Source: an uncultured Prevotella sp. (lineage in GTDB: Bacteria; Bacteroidota; Bacteroidia; Bacteroidales; Bacteroidaceae). From it: DNA of 33,515 nt. The stretch covers positions 1 to 33,515 of the forward strand of contig CAMVAI010000033.1 of NCBI GenBank assembly GCA_947165435.1, given 5' to 3'. This document shows, piece after piece, positions 1 to 7,084 of the stretch. The stretch's first letter is position 1, and each line of letters starts with the position of its first letter. The notes below the pieces were generated by a model. That model made no database searches. It was not told where the DNA came from and saw nothing but the letters and a program-made list of their open reading frames with translations. Made by a program: the position numbers and the translations under genes.

Positions 1-92
1 GATTATTTAACAATCTGGTAATGAGGCTAATGCAATCTTTCTACCGCTCATGATTAGAAATCCGACCCAAAGGACGAAGACGCACGGCAGAC

Positions 93-260
93 ATGGAGAG
101 GCCACTAATTTTCATGGAGAGGCTAGTAATTTTCATGGAGAGGCTAGTAATTTTCGTGGAGAGGCTAGTAATATTCATGGAGAGGCCACTAATTTTCGTG
201 GAGAGGCTAGTAATTTTCGTGGGAAGGCTTCCAGTGATTATGGAAAGGCCACTGGCGGAA
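93..260. repeat. 21-bp tandem repeat array, eight units
   Basis: Eight consecutive units of exactly 21 bp begin at 93, 114, 135, 156, 177, 198, 219 and 240. Most carry GAGAGGC followed by CACTAATTTTC or TAGTAATTTTC; the seventh is diverged and the eighth runs into a hairpin. As the period is a multiple of three, both strands stay open as seven-residue repeats, but that follows from the period and is not good evidence for a protein. The array lies downstream of the zinc-ribbon gene. Bases 1-92 hold nothing else that I recognise. Confidence 0.95.
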
Positions 261-276
261 ACCAGTGGCCTTTCCA
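241..276. terminator. perfect 15-bp hairpin after the zinc-ribbon gene
   Basis: Arms 241-255 and 262-276 are perfectly complementary around the six-base loop CGGAAA. The left arm is part of the last 21-bp repeat unit, so the hairpin is an inverted copy of repeat sequence. It begins 13 bases beyond the stop of the minus-strand gene, a suitable place for a terminator, but no clear T-run follows on either strand. Confidence 0.55.
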
Positions 277-289
277 CAAATGGATTGAT

Positions 290-1147
290 TTATGCCTCTG
301 CCTCAGGTACGTCAACGGATTCCTCGGCAGCCTTTTTCACGGTTTTGCGGATGGTGCGCTTACGCGTTTTCTTCTCCTCTACCACAGGCTTGTCAATCTT
401 CACGCCAGCCAGTTCGGGGTCGATGAGAATGCGTCCGCAATATTCGCATACGATAATTTTCTTGTGCATCTTGATATCCAACTGGCGCTGTGGCGGAATC
501 TTATTGAAGCAGCCGCCGCAGGCATCACGCTGCACATAGACGATGCCGAGACCGTTGCGGGCATTCTTGCGGATGCGCTTGAACGATGTCAGCAGGCGGG
601 GCTCAATCTTCAGCTCCAGCTCCTTCACCTTCAGTTTCAGCTTCTCTTCCTCCGAGCGCGTCTCCTCCATGATTTCGTCCAGCTCGCTCTTCTTCAGCTC
701 CAGAGCCTGCTGGCGGTCATCTATCAACTCCTGATTCTGAGCCAGCTCGTTTTTCTTCTCTTCCACCTTGAACGTGGCTTCCTTGATTTTCTTGTTGCAC
801 AGCTCGATTTCCAGCGACTGGAACTCAATTTCCTTCGACAGCGTGTCATACTCGCGGTTGTTCTTCACCTCCTCCAACTGTGCCTTGTAACGCTCCACGC
901 TGGCCTTGGCCGTCTCTATCTCGCCGCGTTTCTGACTGATGGCTCGCTCGTAGTCATTGATGTCAGCCTGTATCTTCTCAATACGCGTTGACAGACCTTC
1001 CAACTCGTCCTCAAGGTCTTGTACTTCCAGAGGCAGCTCGCCTCTCAATGCCCGCTTCTCGTCAATGCTTGAGAGCGTGCTCTGTAGCTGATAGAGTGTC
1101 TTCAGGCGCTCTTCAACCGGCATGTCTGTAGGATCTTTCTTTGCCAT
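290..1147 (-). CDS. coiled-coil C4 zinc-ribbon protein
   Basis: 285 residues. Residues 10-185 are a long charged coiled coil rich in Glu, Lys and Leu. A C-terminal zinc ribbon follows, with two CxxC pairs at Cys210/Cys213 and Cys234/Cys237. This arrangement matches the bacterial C4-type zinc-ribbon family (zf-RING_7 type), thought to bind nucleic acid or ribosome-related partners; its exact role is not settled. The tail from about residue 255 is basic and then acidic and looks disordered. It lies 45 bp downstream of the Nif3-like gene on the same strand, so the two are probably cotranscribed; the pair is common in Bacteroidetes. The family call is good and the function is open. Confidence 0.88.
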   Translation of the reverse strand: MAKKDPTDMPVEERLKTLYQLQSTLSSIDEKRALRGELPLEVQDLEDELEGLSTRIEKIQADINDYERAISQKRGEIETAKASVERYKAQLEEVKNNREYDTLSKEIEFQSLEIELCNKKIKEATFKVEEKKNELAQNQELIDDRQQALELKKSELDEIMEETRSEEEKLKLKVKELELKIEPRLLTSFKRIRKNARNGLGIVYVQRDACGGCFNKIPPQRQLDIKMHKKIIVCEYCGRILIDPELAGVKIDKPVVEEKKTRKRTIRKTVKKAAEESVDVPEAEA

Positions 1148-1192
1148 AATTGTTTCTTGTTTTTTTAGAACCGGATTTTCTGCATTTTCCGG

Positions 1193-1978
1193 CTATAAAT
1201 ATAATATCGGATTAGTATTCGTCTCTGCAATATATGTCTGCACCCCAGGGCATTGCTGACGGATGATGTCGCGGAACACCTCGGTGGTGAATTGCTCGCT
1301 CTGATAGTGTCCGATGACGCAGATTTGTATCTTCTGCTCGTAGTCGAAATACTGGTGGTAGTGCATCTCGCCGGTGATGAAGGCATCGGCTCCGCACGCC
1401 ACCGCCTCGTCTAACAGGAAGTCGCCCGCACCGCCGCATATCGCCACCCAGCTGACAGGCCGCCGCAGCAGTTCGTTGCACTGGGCACACTCCACATCGA
1501 AGCATTTCTTCACCCGCAGCACAAAGTCGTCGGCTGCCAACGGCTCCGGCAATCTTCCCACCACGCCGCTGCCGGCCTCTACGCCGTCCGTCTGCTTGGT
1601 GGCAAAAAAGGCTACATCGGTCAGTCCCAGCTTCTCGGCTATCTTCCAGTTCACGCCACCCTTTGCATTGTCCATATTGGTGTGCATCGACACTACCGCA
1701 ACGTCGTTCTTCAGGGCCTTGATGACACAACGCTGCACATAGTTGGCGTCGCCAATCTGCTTCAAGCCGCGAAACAGCAGGGGATGGTGGCTCACAATGA
1801 GGTTGCAGCCACGCCGCAAAGCCTCGTCGACAATGTGTTCGTTGACGTCTAAACACAATAATGCCCCTGACACGTCCGCCTCTGTCAGCCCTACTTGCAG
1901 GCCAGCATTGTCCCAGCTTTCCTGCAAGGGCAGAGGCGCGAACTGTTCAAGGGCTTCGAGCACTTGCTTTATTTTCAC
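1193..1978 (-). CDS. Nif3-like dinuclear metal-centre protein
   Basis: 261 residues, the short form of the Nif3/YbgI (DUF34) family without the inserted PII-like domain of longer homologues. Metal-ligand motifs are visible: SHHPLLF near residue 65, HTNMDNAKGG near 100, GEMHYHQYFDYEQ near 210 and GHYQSEQFTTEVF near 225. The family forms hexameric toroids with two metals per subunit. It is often annotated as GTP cyclohydrolase I type 2, but its physiological substrate is uncertain. The start is supported by a -7 box at 2001-2008, about 20 bases upstream. It is the first gene of a two-gene unit with the zinc-ribbon protein. Confidence 0.9.
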   Translation of the reverse strand: MKIKQVLEALEQFAPLPLQESWDNAGLQVGLTEADVSGALLCLDVNEHIVDEALRRGCNLIVSHHPLLFRGLKQIGDANYVQRCVIKALKNDVAVVSMHTNMDNAKGGVNWKIAEKLGLTDVAFFATKQTDGVEAGSGVVGRLPEPLAADDFVLRVKKCFDVECAQCNELLRRPVSWVAICGGAGDFLLDEAVACGADAFITGEMHYHQYFDYEQKIQICVIGHYQSEQFTTEVFRDIIRQQCPGVQTYIAETNTNPILYL

Positions 1979-2000
1979 GCTTCTAAATGGTTTTAGACTG

Positions 2001-2008
2001 CAAAGTTA
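2001..2008 (-). promoter_or_regulatory. -7 promoter box of the Nif3-like gene
   Basis: TAACTTTG on the minus strand fits the Bacteroidetes TAnnTTTG consensus and lies 22 bases before the ATG at 1978. No convincing -33 TTTG is assigned. Confidence 0.6.
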
Positions 2009-2095
2009 GCTCTTTTTCTTTGAACTTAGAACTTTGAACTTTGAATTTTATGATTTGTTAACGCCTTAACGGCAAAATGGGATAATCGCTGAATA

Positions 2096-2178
2096 GTTAC
2101 GGCTATACACAACTCACCTCCCCAGGAGCATGAGCTGTTACGGCTATACGCAGCCACTACCGATCCGTTACGTTATAC
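2096..2178. repeat. three copies of a 13-bp motif at a gene 3' end
   Basis: GTTACGGCTATAC occurs at 2096-2108 and 2137-2149. A shortened variant, GTTACGTTATAC, at 2167-2178 is inside the last codons of the PurF-like gene. The two intergenic copies therefore look like diverged duplicates of the gene's 3' end. The rest of 2009-2156 holds short GAACTTT repeats and no gene. Confidence 0.75.
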
Positions 2179-3617
2179 GAGCTGCCGTCGAAGCAGTGGG
2201 TGCAGACGCGCTCCTTGGGCAGACCAATGGACTCGATGAGGTCTTCAAGCGTGGCAAACTTCAGACTGGTCAGTCCCAAGCGGCGGGCTATCTCCTGCAC
2301 CATGCGTTGATACTCCGGCGAACCGGTCTTGGCATACTGCTCCAGGTTCTTCTTGTCATCGCCCTCGAAGTCCTTGATGATGCGTCGCGAAATCAGCTCC
2401 AAGTCACTCTTGCTGCTGGTGAACCCGATGAATGGGCAGCCATAGACCAACGGCGGACAAGAGATGCGCACATGCACCTCGCGGGCCCCGTTCTCGAAGA
2501 AGGTTCGCACGTTGTCGCGCAACTGGGTGCCGCGCACGATGGAGTCGTCGCAGAACACGATACGCTGGTCTTTCAGTATGGCGGGGTTGGGAATGAGCTT
2601 CATCTTCGCCACCAGGTCGCGGCGCGTCTGATTGCCGGGGGTGAACGAGCGGGGCCATGTGGGCGTGTATTTCAGCACGGCACGCTTGTAGGGCACGCCG
2701 CTGCCGTGTGAATAGCCCAAAGCCATGCCCACCCCCGAGTCGGGTATGCCGCACACCAGGTCGGCCTGAGCCTCGGTGTCCTTCTCGCCCATCAGCCGTC
2801 CGTTCTTCTCGCGTACATACTCGGTGTTGATGCCCTCGTAGTCGCTGGCGGGGAAACCGTAGTAAACCCACAGGAACGAGCATATCTGGCAGCGCGTCAT
2901 CGGCTGCTGCAGCACCTCGATGCCGGTGGCCCGCAGGCGCACTATCTCGCCCGGCCCCACGTCGCGCAGCACCTTGTAGTCGAGGTTGGGGAAACTGGTT
3001 GTCTCGCTCGACACGGCATACGCCTTGATGCAGAAGTCGGTGCCGATGGGCGTCAGGTTGTGTACCTCTTTCTGGCCTATCACAATGGGCGTGCGCCCTA
3101 GGAAGTCGCGTGCCGCAATGATGCCGTCTTCCGTCAGGATGAGCATCGAGCACGAGCCCTTTATCTTCTGGTACACCTTATTGATACCCTCAACGAAGCT
3201 GTCGCCCATGTTGATGAGCAGGGCCACCAGCTCCGTCTGGTTGATGTTGTTGGCCGACATTTCGCTGAAGTGCATACGCTCCTTCAGCAGCTCCTCGGCA
3301 ATTTCGCGAAGATTATTGATCTTAGCCACCGTCACCACGGCATAGCGGCCCAAGTGGGAATTGACGATGATAGGCTGCGGGTCGGTGTCGCTGATGACAC
3401 CTATGCCCTGATGCCCTTTAAACTGATCCAGTTCGTCCTCGAAGCGTGAGCGGAAATAATTTCGCTCCAGCGAGTGGATAGAGCGGTGGAATCCGCTTTC
3501 CTCGTCGAATGTCACCAGTCCGGCGCGTTTTGTACCTAAGTGCGAGTTGTAGTCGGTCCCGTAAAACAAGTCGTTTACGCAGTCCTTAGTAGAGATAGTG
3601 CCAAAAAAGCCACCCAT
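2157..3617 (-). CDS. PurF-like amidophosphoribosyltransferase paralogue lacking Cys1
   Basis: 486 residues with an N-terminal Ntn glutaminase-like domain and a C-terminal phosphoribosyltransferase domain. The PRPP loop IVFCDDSIVRGTQ at 353-365 and GIPDSG at 290-295 are intact. Cysteines at 243/246, 387/394 and 472/475 sit where iron-sulfur ligands occur in the Bacillus-type enzyme. The protein starts MGGFFG, whereas true PurF starts MCG and uses that cysteine, exposed by Met removal, as the glutamine nucleophile. Here it is Gly2, and no upstream start restores it. It should thus be unable to hydrolyse glutamine; it may use free ammonia or do something else in purine metabolism. I withhold the purF symbol because a canonical copy probably exists elsewhere. 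Confidence 0.88.
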   Translation of the reverse strand: MGGFFGTISTKDCVNDLFYGTDYNSHLGTKRAGLVTFDEESGFHRSIHSLERNYFRSRFEDELDQFKGHQGIGVISDTDPQPIIVNSHLGRYAVVTVAKINNLREIAEELLKERMHFSEMSANNINQTELVALLINMGDSFVEGINKVYQKIKGSCSMLILTEDGIIAARDFLGRTPIVIGQKEVHNLTPIGTDFCIKAYAVSSETTSFPNLDYKVLRDVGPGEIVRLRATGIEVLQQPMTRCQICSFLWVYYGFPASDYEGINTEYVREKNGRLMGEKDTEAQADLVCGIPDSGVGMALGYSHGSGVPYKRAVLKYTPTWPRSFTPGNQTRRDLVAKMKLIPNPAILKDQRIVFCDDSIVRGTQLRDNVRTFFENGAREVHVRISCPPLVYGCPFIGFTSSKSDLELISRRIIKDFEGDDKKNLEQYAKTGSPEYQRMVQEIARRLGLTSLKFATLEDLIESIGLPKERVCTHCFDGSSYNVTDR

Positions 3618-3658
3618 AAATCTTTACCTTTTTATATATTAATACCTCTTTAGGCCTG

Positions 3659-3666
3659 CAAAATTA
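3659..3666 (-). promoter_or_regulatory. -7 promoter box of the PurF-like gene
   Basis: TAATTTTG on the minus strand, 41 bases before the ATG at 3617, fits TAnnTTTG. Confidence 0.55.
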
Positions 3667-3888
3667 CAAAAAAAACGGCAAACCACATTCGTCTTTGCCA
3701 TTTTTTTTCATTACATGTCGTCGTTTTTTGTCCATTGTCAAGTCGTCCTGCGTCAGCAACTCCGTCATCTGCGCGATAGCCTTGGCCTGTTCACGGGCTT
3801 TCACCTCGTCAAAACATTTCCCCTGCACTCGAAAAAAACGGGAGTGCAGGGGAAAAATGATGCGCTGTAGGAGGCTTCCGACTTTTGC
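3667..3888 (-). other. open frame running on after the nuclease stop
   Basis: After the TAG of the endonuclease gene the same frame stays open for about 75 codons, to a TAA near 3667. It encodes a helix-like charged stretch containing FDEVKAREQAKAIAQMTELL. I recognise no family. It could be an eroded C-terminal extension, a remnant of another gene or chance. The inverted repeat at 3817-3855 lies inside it, which argues against a real coding role. The interval has no other gene. Confidence 0.3.
3817..3855. terminator. 14-bp inverted repeat downstream of the nuclease gene
   Basis: Arms 3817-3830 and 3842-3855 (TTTCCCCTGCACTC and its complement) pair perfectly around an 11-base loop containing seven A on the plus strand. 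It lies 33 bases beyond the stop of the minus-strand endonuclease gene. It is plausibly that gene's terminator, although only ATGTTTT follows on the transcribed side. Confidence 0.45.
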
Positions 3889-4626
3889 CTACCAGACGGC
3901 GAGTGAGGAGCGCGACTCAACACGTTTCTCCGTCTTGTCATCCAAGGCCGAGAAGAAGTCATGACCCGTCATCCGCTCTATCTCATCGACGGTGCGCACG
4001 GCCTGCCGCATGGGCTGTCGGCTGCCCGTATTCTCATAGACGAAGCCGATGGCCACTGTGTCTTTCTCGGTAGCCCGCAGCACCACCTTATAGAAAGCCT
4101 CCGGAACGGTGATGCGCCGGTTGCGCTGCCGGCCTATCGCCTTGTGCTTGTCGCCGCGCAAGATGGGGCCGCAGACAATGTACACCTTGCCGTAGCGCCG
4201 TGCCCATTGGCGGCAGAGCTGCTCCAGGTCGTTCCAGTCGTTGGTGTTCAGCAGGTGGTTCTGCGGACAGATGTTCGTCATCAGGAACGACTCCTCCTGT
4301 GCCTGTTGGTTCCACTTGTTGTCGCCCGACGGGCACATGTGTCCGCGGTCGTAGCCCGACTGCATGTAGTCGTAGGTGGTGACGGCTATCCCCTTCACGT
4401 CGTAGTCGGGATGGAAGGCCACGCCCTTGCGCTTATTTTTGCCCGACACATGGTCGCCGGTGAGATACCACGACACCGCTAACGGGATACGCAGCGGCTC
4501 GGAATACCAGCAGCGGTAGGCATAACGTTGCAAATAGGTGACGTCCTGCCCCACTTTCACATCGGTGAGGTCTTGTTGCTGGCCTGTCAGCAGCAGGCAG
4601 GCCAAGAATATAAACAGTGTTTTCAT
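3889..4626 (-). CDS. exported DNA/RNA non-specific endonuclease
   Basis: 245 residues. Residues 1-15 are a short hydrophobic signal sequence (MKTLFIFLACLLLTG), probably for export and perhaps lipid-free. The nuclease core has the DRGHM motif at 93-97, with His96 as general base, followed by NICPQN at 118-123 and LLNTNDWNDLE to residue 135. In the Serratia/Anabaena NucA family the metal-binding Asn and a Glu fall in that last segment; Asn127 and Glu135 are the likely equivalents. This is the beta-beta-alpha-metal nuclease fold, cleaving DNA and RNA without sequence preference, most likely in the periplasm or outside the cell for nucleic-acid scavenging. No immunity gene is visible, so a toxin role is less likely. 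Confidence 0.9.
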   Translation of the reverse strand: MKTLFIFLACLLLTGQQQDLTDVKVGQDVTYLQRYAYRCWYSEPLRIPLAVSWYLTGDHVSGKNKRKGVAFHPDYDVKGIAVTTYDYMQSGYDRGHMCPSGDNKWNQQAQEESFLMTNICPQNHLLNTNDWNDLEQLCRQWARRYGKVYIVCGPILRGDKHKAIGRQRNRRITVPEAFYKVVLRATEKDTVAIGFVYENTGSRQPMRQAVRTVDEIERMTGHDFFSALDDKTEKRVESRSSLAVW

Positions 4627-4648
4627 TGTTGCTTATAAATATTAGTAA

Positions 4649-4708
4649 TCATCGACTCAGTTTGTAATAGATGATAAGAGTTGCTCATCGACTCAGTTTA
4701 TAATAGAT
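4649..4708. repeat. 24-bp direct repeat duplicating the fetB-like 3' end
   Basis: 24 bp at 4685-4708, containing the last codons and stop of the FetB-like gene, recur at 4649-4672 with one mismatch (G for A), a period of 36 bp. The second copy lies just beyond the stop codon and looks like a 3'-end tandem duplication. Confidence 0.9.
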
Positions 4709-5335
4709 ATAGAGTGCTGCCGCAAATGCCAGCAGGGCACCGCACTGAGCACCCACCGTCACGACCGCCACAGTCCATGCCGCACGCAAGGGCGGCACGC
4801 CACCCATCAGCAGTCCGCACAGCAGCGAGGGCACGAAGACGATACCCGCCAGCAAGGCTTTCGACAGCACGGGCGTATAGGCCCGCCCCAACGACCTGAC
4901 CACGAAGGGCCGCTGGGCTTCCAGCTCGGTGGCTCCGTTGGCCCGCAGGTATTCGTAGAGCGACCGGCTCTGTCTGCGGTTGAGCGCATAGTCGGACAGG
5001 GCGTGACGCGCCACATAGAGCGACTGCGCCCCCAACAAGGCCGCCACGGGGATGAGCCATGAGGGAGCGAACAGACGGTCAGCCCCTAAGAGCCACACTA
5101 CGAGCAGTGCCACAGGCAGCACGGCTACGGTGACCGCTGCGATGACAGGCAACAACATCCACTTGCGGCAATAGACTGCCGAAGCCAGTACACCCGCCGC
5201 CAGCACCCACAGCAGCGTCAGCCACACACGGTCCCACAGGAACACATAGTGCAGGCAGAACGCCAATAGCAGCAGCGTGGCTGCTGCACGAACCACGACA
5301 AGGGCCGAGCGGCGCAAGAAGAGAGAGATGTTCAT
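4685..5335 (-). CDS. FetB-like ABC permease (UPF0014), short form
   Basis: 216 residues from the ATG at 5335, which leaves a 25-bp gap to the ATPase gene; an earlier start at 5416 would overlap it. About six hydrophobic segments are visible. The central cytoplasmic loop (residues 115-150, RQSRSLYEYLRANGATELEA) and the following segment ending in GLLMGGVPPLRAAW (174-187) match the UPF0014/FetB family, whose E. coli member pairs with FetA for iron export. The usual protein is about 260 residues; the missing part corresponds to the first membrane segment. It acts in the inner membrane with the ATPase encoded upstream. The substrate is inferred only from the family. Confidence 0.78.
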   Translation of the reverse strand: MNISLFLRRSALVVVRAAATLLLLAFCLHYVFLWDRVWLTLLWVLAAGVLASAVYCRKWMLLPVIAAVTVAVLPVALLVVWLLGADRLFAPSWLIPVAALLGAQSLYVARHALSDYALNRRQSRSLYEYLRANGATELEAQRPFVVRSLGRAYTPVLSKALLAGIVFVPSLLCGLLMGGVPPLRAAWTVAVVTVGAQCGALLAFAAALYIYYKLSR

Positions 5336-5360
5336 AACACGTAGTGACTTTCGTTGATAT

Positions 5361-5924
5361 TCATAACTGTATGTGGTTTTCTGTGATTGGCGAGTGGACG
5401 GCCAGCACCGCCACACCGCGCTTCGATGCCGACAGCAGCAGGTCGGCCACGGCAGCCGCGCCGTCCTGCGTCAGTGGCTCGGGCGGCTCGTCGGCTATCA
5501 GCATGGGGCGGCCCAGCTGTATGGCATTGTTCAGTAGCAGCAGGTATCGCTCGTCGGCTGTCAGCTCGTCGAACCGGCGGTTGTCGTGTGGCAGCCTGAA
5601 CGCCGGTGCGCCCTTGTTCACCTTCAGCGAGAACAGCAGTTGCGACACGTCGCATATACCGTCATAGCCCTCGATGAGCGTCAGCTGCTGGGGCACGTAG
5701 GCCATCTGCCGACGGAAAAACGGTGCCGACAGAGGGGTGAGCAGTTCGCCGTCGATACTGATGTGTCCGCCATCGACAGGCAGCAGTCCCATGACGGCGC
5801 GCAGCAGCGTGCTCTTGCCGCTGCCCTTCGCGCCGCCTACGGTAACCAGGCGGCCGCCGTCGGCCCACAGCGAAAGGTTGCCAATACGGCTGTCTATGGT
5901 GATATTGTGCAACTCTAATATCAT
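5361..5924 (-). CDS. FetA-like ABC ATPase with degenerate signature motif
   Basis: 187 residues from the ATG at 5924. A TTG-started extension to 5936 falls inside the promoter box and is unlikely. Walker A is GGAKGSGKST at 30-39, the Q-loop is near Gln79, Walker B is MLIADEP with Asp145/Glu146, and the switch His is His177. The ABC signature, LSGGQ or LSGGEKQR in relatives, reads LTADER at 121-126 and so lacks both glycines. It precedes the FetB-like permease and presumably energises it. Loss of the signature suggests weak or asymmetric ATP use, or a diverged subfamily. I did not find a second ATPase in the window. Confidence 0.8.
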   Translation of the reverse strand: MILELHNITIDSRIGNLSLWADGGRLVTVGGAKGSGKSTLLRAVMGLLPVDGGHISIDGELLTPLSAPFFRRQMAYVPQQLTLIEGYDGICDVSQLLFSLKVNKGAPAFRLPHDNRRFDELTADERYLLLLNNAIQLGRPMLIADEPPEPLTQDGAAAVADLLLSASKRGVAVLAVHSPITENHIQL

Positions 5925-5933
5925 ATCAAGGTG

Positions 5934-5941
5934 CAAAGGTA
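5934..5941 (-). promoter_or_regulatory. -7 promoter box of the FetA-like gene
   Basis: TACCTTTG on the minus strand ends only 9 bases before the ATG at 5924, so the transcript would have almost no leader. It faces away from the aguA promoter. Confidence 0.65.
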
Positions 5942-6017
5942 CTACTTTTCAATGAAAAGTGAAAAATGAAATGTGAAAAAATTAGCGTCACCCATACTAC
6001 TTTTTCTAATTTTTTCG

Positions 6018-6025
6018 TACCTTTG
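6018..6025 (+). promoter_or_regulatory. -7 promoter box of aguA
   Basis: TACCTTTG ends 5 bases before the ATG at 6031. With the usual spacing, transcription would begin at or next to that ATG. Either the mRNA is leaderless or translation starts at the in-frame ATG at 6052. Confidence 0.65.
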
Positions 6026-6030
6026 CAGCC

Positions 6031-7023
6031 ATGATAGAGAAGAAACGACGCATGCCGGCAGAATGGGAGCCGCAGAGCTGTGTGCAGCTGACGTGGCCGC
6101 ACGCCGGTACCGACTGGGCTCCCATGCTCGACGAAATCACTGCCGTCTATGACGAGATGAAGCGCGAAATAGAGCGGCGCGAGCCTGTATTAATCGTCGG
6201 CAACGACATTCCACACAACGACACCTGGGCCCGCGACCACGGTTTCATCACCGTTGTCGAAGAGCCGGCGGATTCCTCCCGTCATCCTCACGCGGTGCCG
6301 TCATCCGATGCACCGACACCCATCCTCCTCGACTTCTGTTTCAACGGATGGGGCGAGAAGTTCCCTGCCGAACTGGACAATCAGATCAACCGCCGACTGT
6401 ACGACAGCCAGCGGGTGACGGGGACTTACGAGCCGCATCTTGATTTCGTGTTAGAGGGTGGCAGTATCGAGAGCGACGGGCGGGGCACCATTTTTACTAC
6501 CGAGTGCTGTCTGATGGCACCCCACCGCAACCAGCCGCTCAGCCGCCAGCAGATTGAAGAGCGGCTGAAGACGTATCTCGGTGCCCAGCGGGTGGTGTGG
6601 CTACAGCACGGCAGTCTGATAGGCGACGACACCGACGGGCATATCGACACGCTGGTGCGCATCTGTCCTGACGACACCTTATTATATATAGGGAGCGACG
6701 ACGACCACCCCGACCTGCTGCTCATGGAACAAGAGCTGCAGGCCCTGCTGACGCCGGAGGGCAAGCCCTACCGGCTGCTCAAGCTGCCCCTGCCCCGCCC
6801 CATCACGGATGAAGACGGTCAGCGGCTGCCTGCCACCTACGCCAACTATCTGGTCATCAACGGTGCCGTACTGGTGCCCACCTACGCACAGCCTGACCTC
6901 GACGCCGTGGCTCTCGACACCATCCGCCAAGCCTATCCTGACCGCGAGATGGTGGGCATCGACTGCCGCGCCGTCATCCGCCAGCACGGTTCGCTGCACT
7001 GTTGCACCATGCAATACTATTAG
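6031..7023 (+). CDS. aguA: agmatine deiminase
   Basis: 330 residues. It hydrolyses agmatine to N-carbamoylputrescine and ammonia, the first step of the agmatine route to putrescine. Guanidino-modifying-enzyme landmarks are present: PAEWEPQ near the N-terminus, NDTWARDHG at 63-71, EGGS at 142-145, DDTDGHID at 199-206 and the catalytic Cys324 in HGSLHCCT near the C-terminus. Some homologues start close to the MPAEW motif, so Met8 (6052) is an alternative start and would fit the promoter position better. It is followed by aguB after 61 bp and glnN after that, forming one plus-strand unit. A Ser/Pro/His-rich insert at 78-96 is a local oddity. Confidence 0.95.
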   Translation: MIEKKRRMPAEWEPQSCVQLTWPHAGTDWAPMLDEITAVYDEMKREIERREPVLIVGNDIPHNDTWARDHGFITVVEEPADSSRHPHAVPSSDAPTPILLDFCFNGWGEKFPAELDNQINRRLYDSQRVTGTYEPHLDFVLEGGSIESDGRGTIFTTECCLMAPHRNQPLSRQQIEERLKTYLGAQRVVWLQHGSLIGDDTDGHIDTLVRICPDDTLLYIGSDDDHPDLLLMEQELQALLTPEGKPYRLLKLPLPRPITDEDGQRLPATYANYLVINGAVLVPTYAQPDLDAVALDTIRQAYPDREMVGIDCRAVIRQHGSLHCCTMQYY

Positions 7024-7084
7024 TCTCTTTCCATCCGTCTCAAAAACATGTTAATCTGTCATTAACCATTCAATACGTCTCACG

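Noticed and set aside
50..991. Long plus-strand open frames opposite the zinc-ribbon gene
   Set aside because: They are antisense to a gene with clear coiled-coil and CxxC motifs, and their start lies in the 21-bp array.
3889..4626. Exported endonuclease as a secreted toxin with immunity partner
   Set aside because: No secretion-tag domain, and no small immunity gene next to it; nutrient scavenging is simpler.
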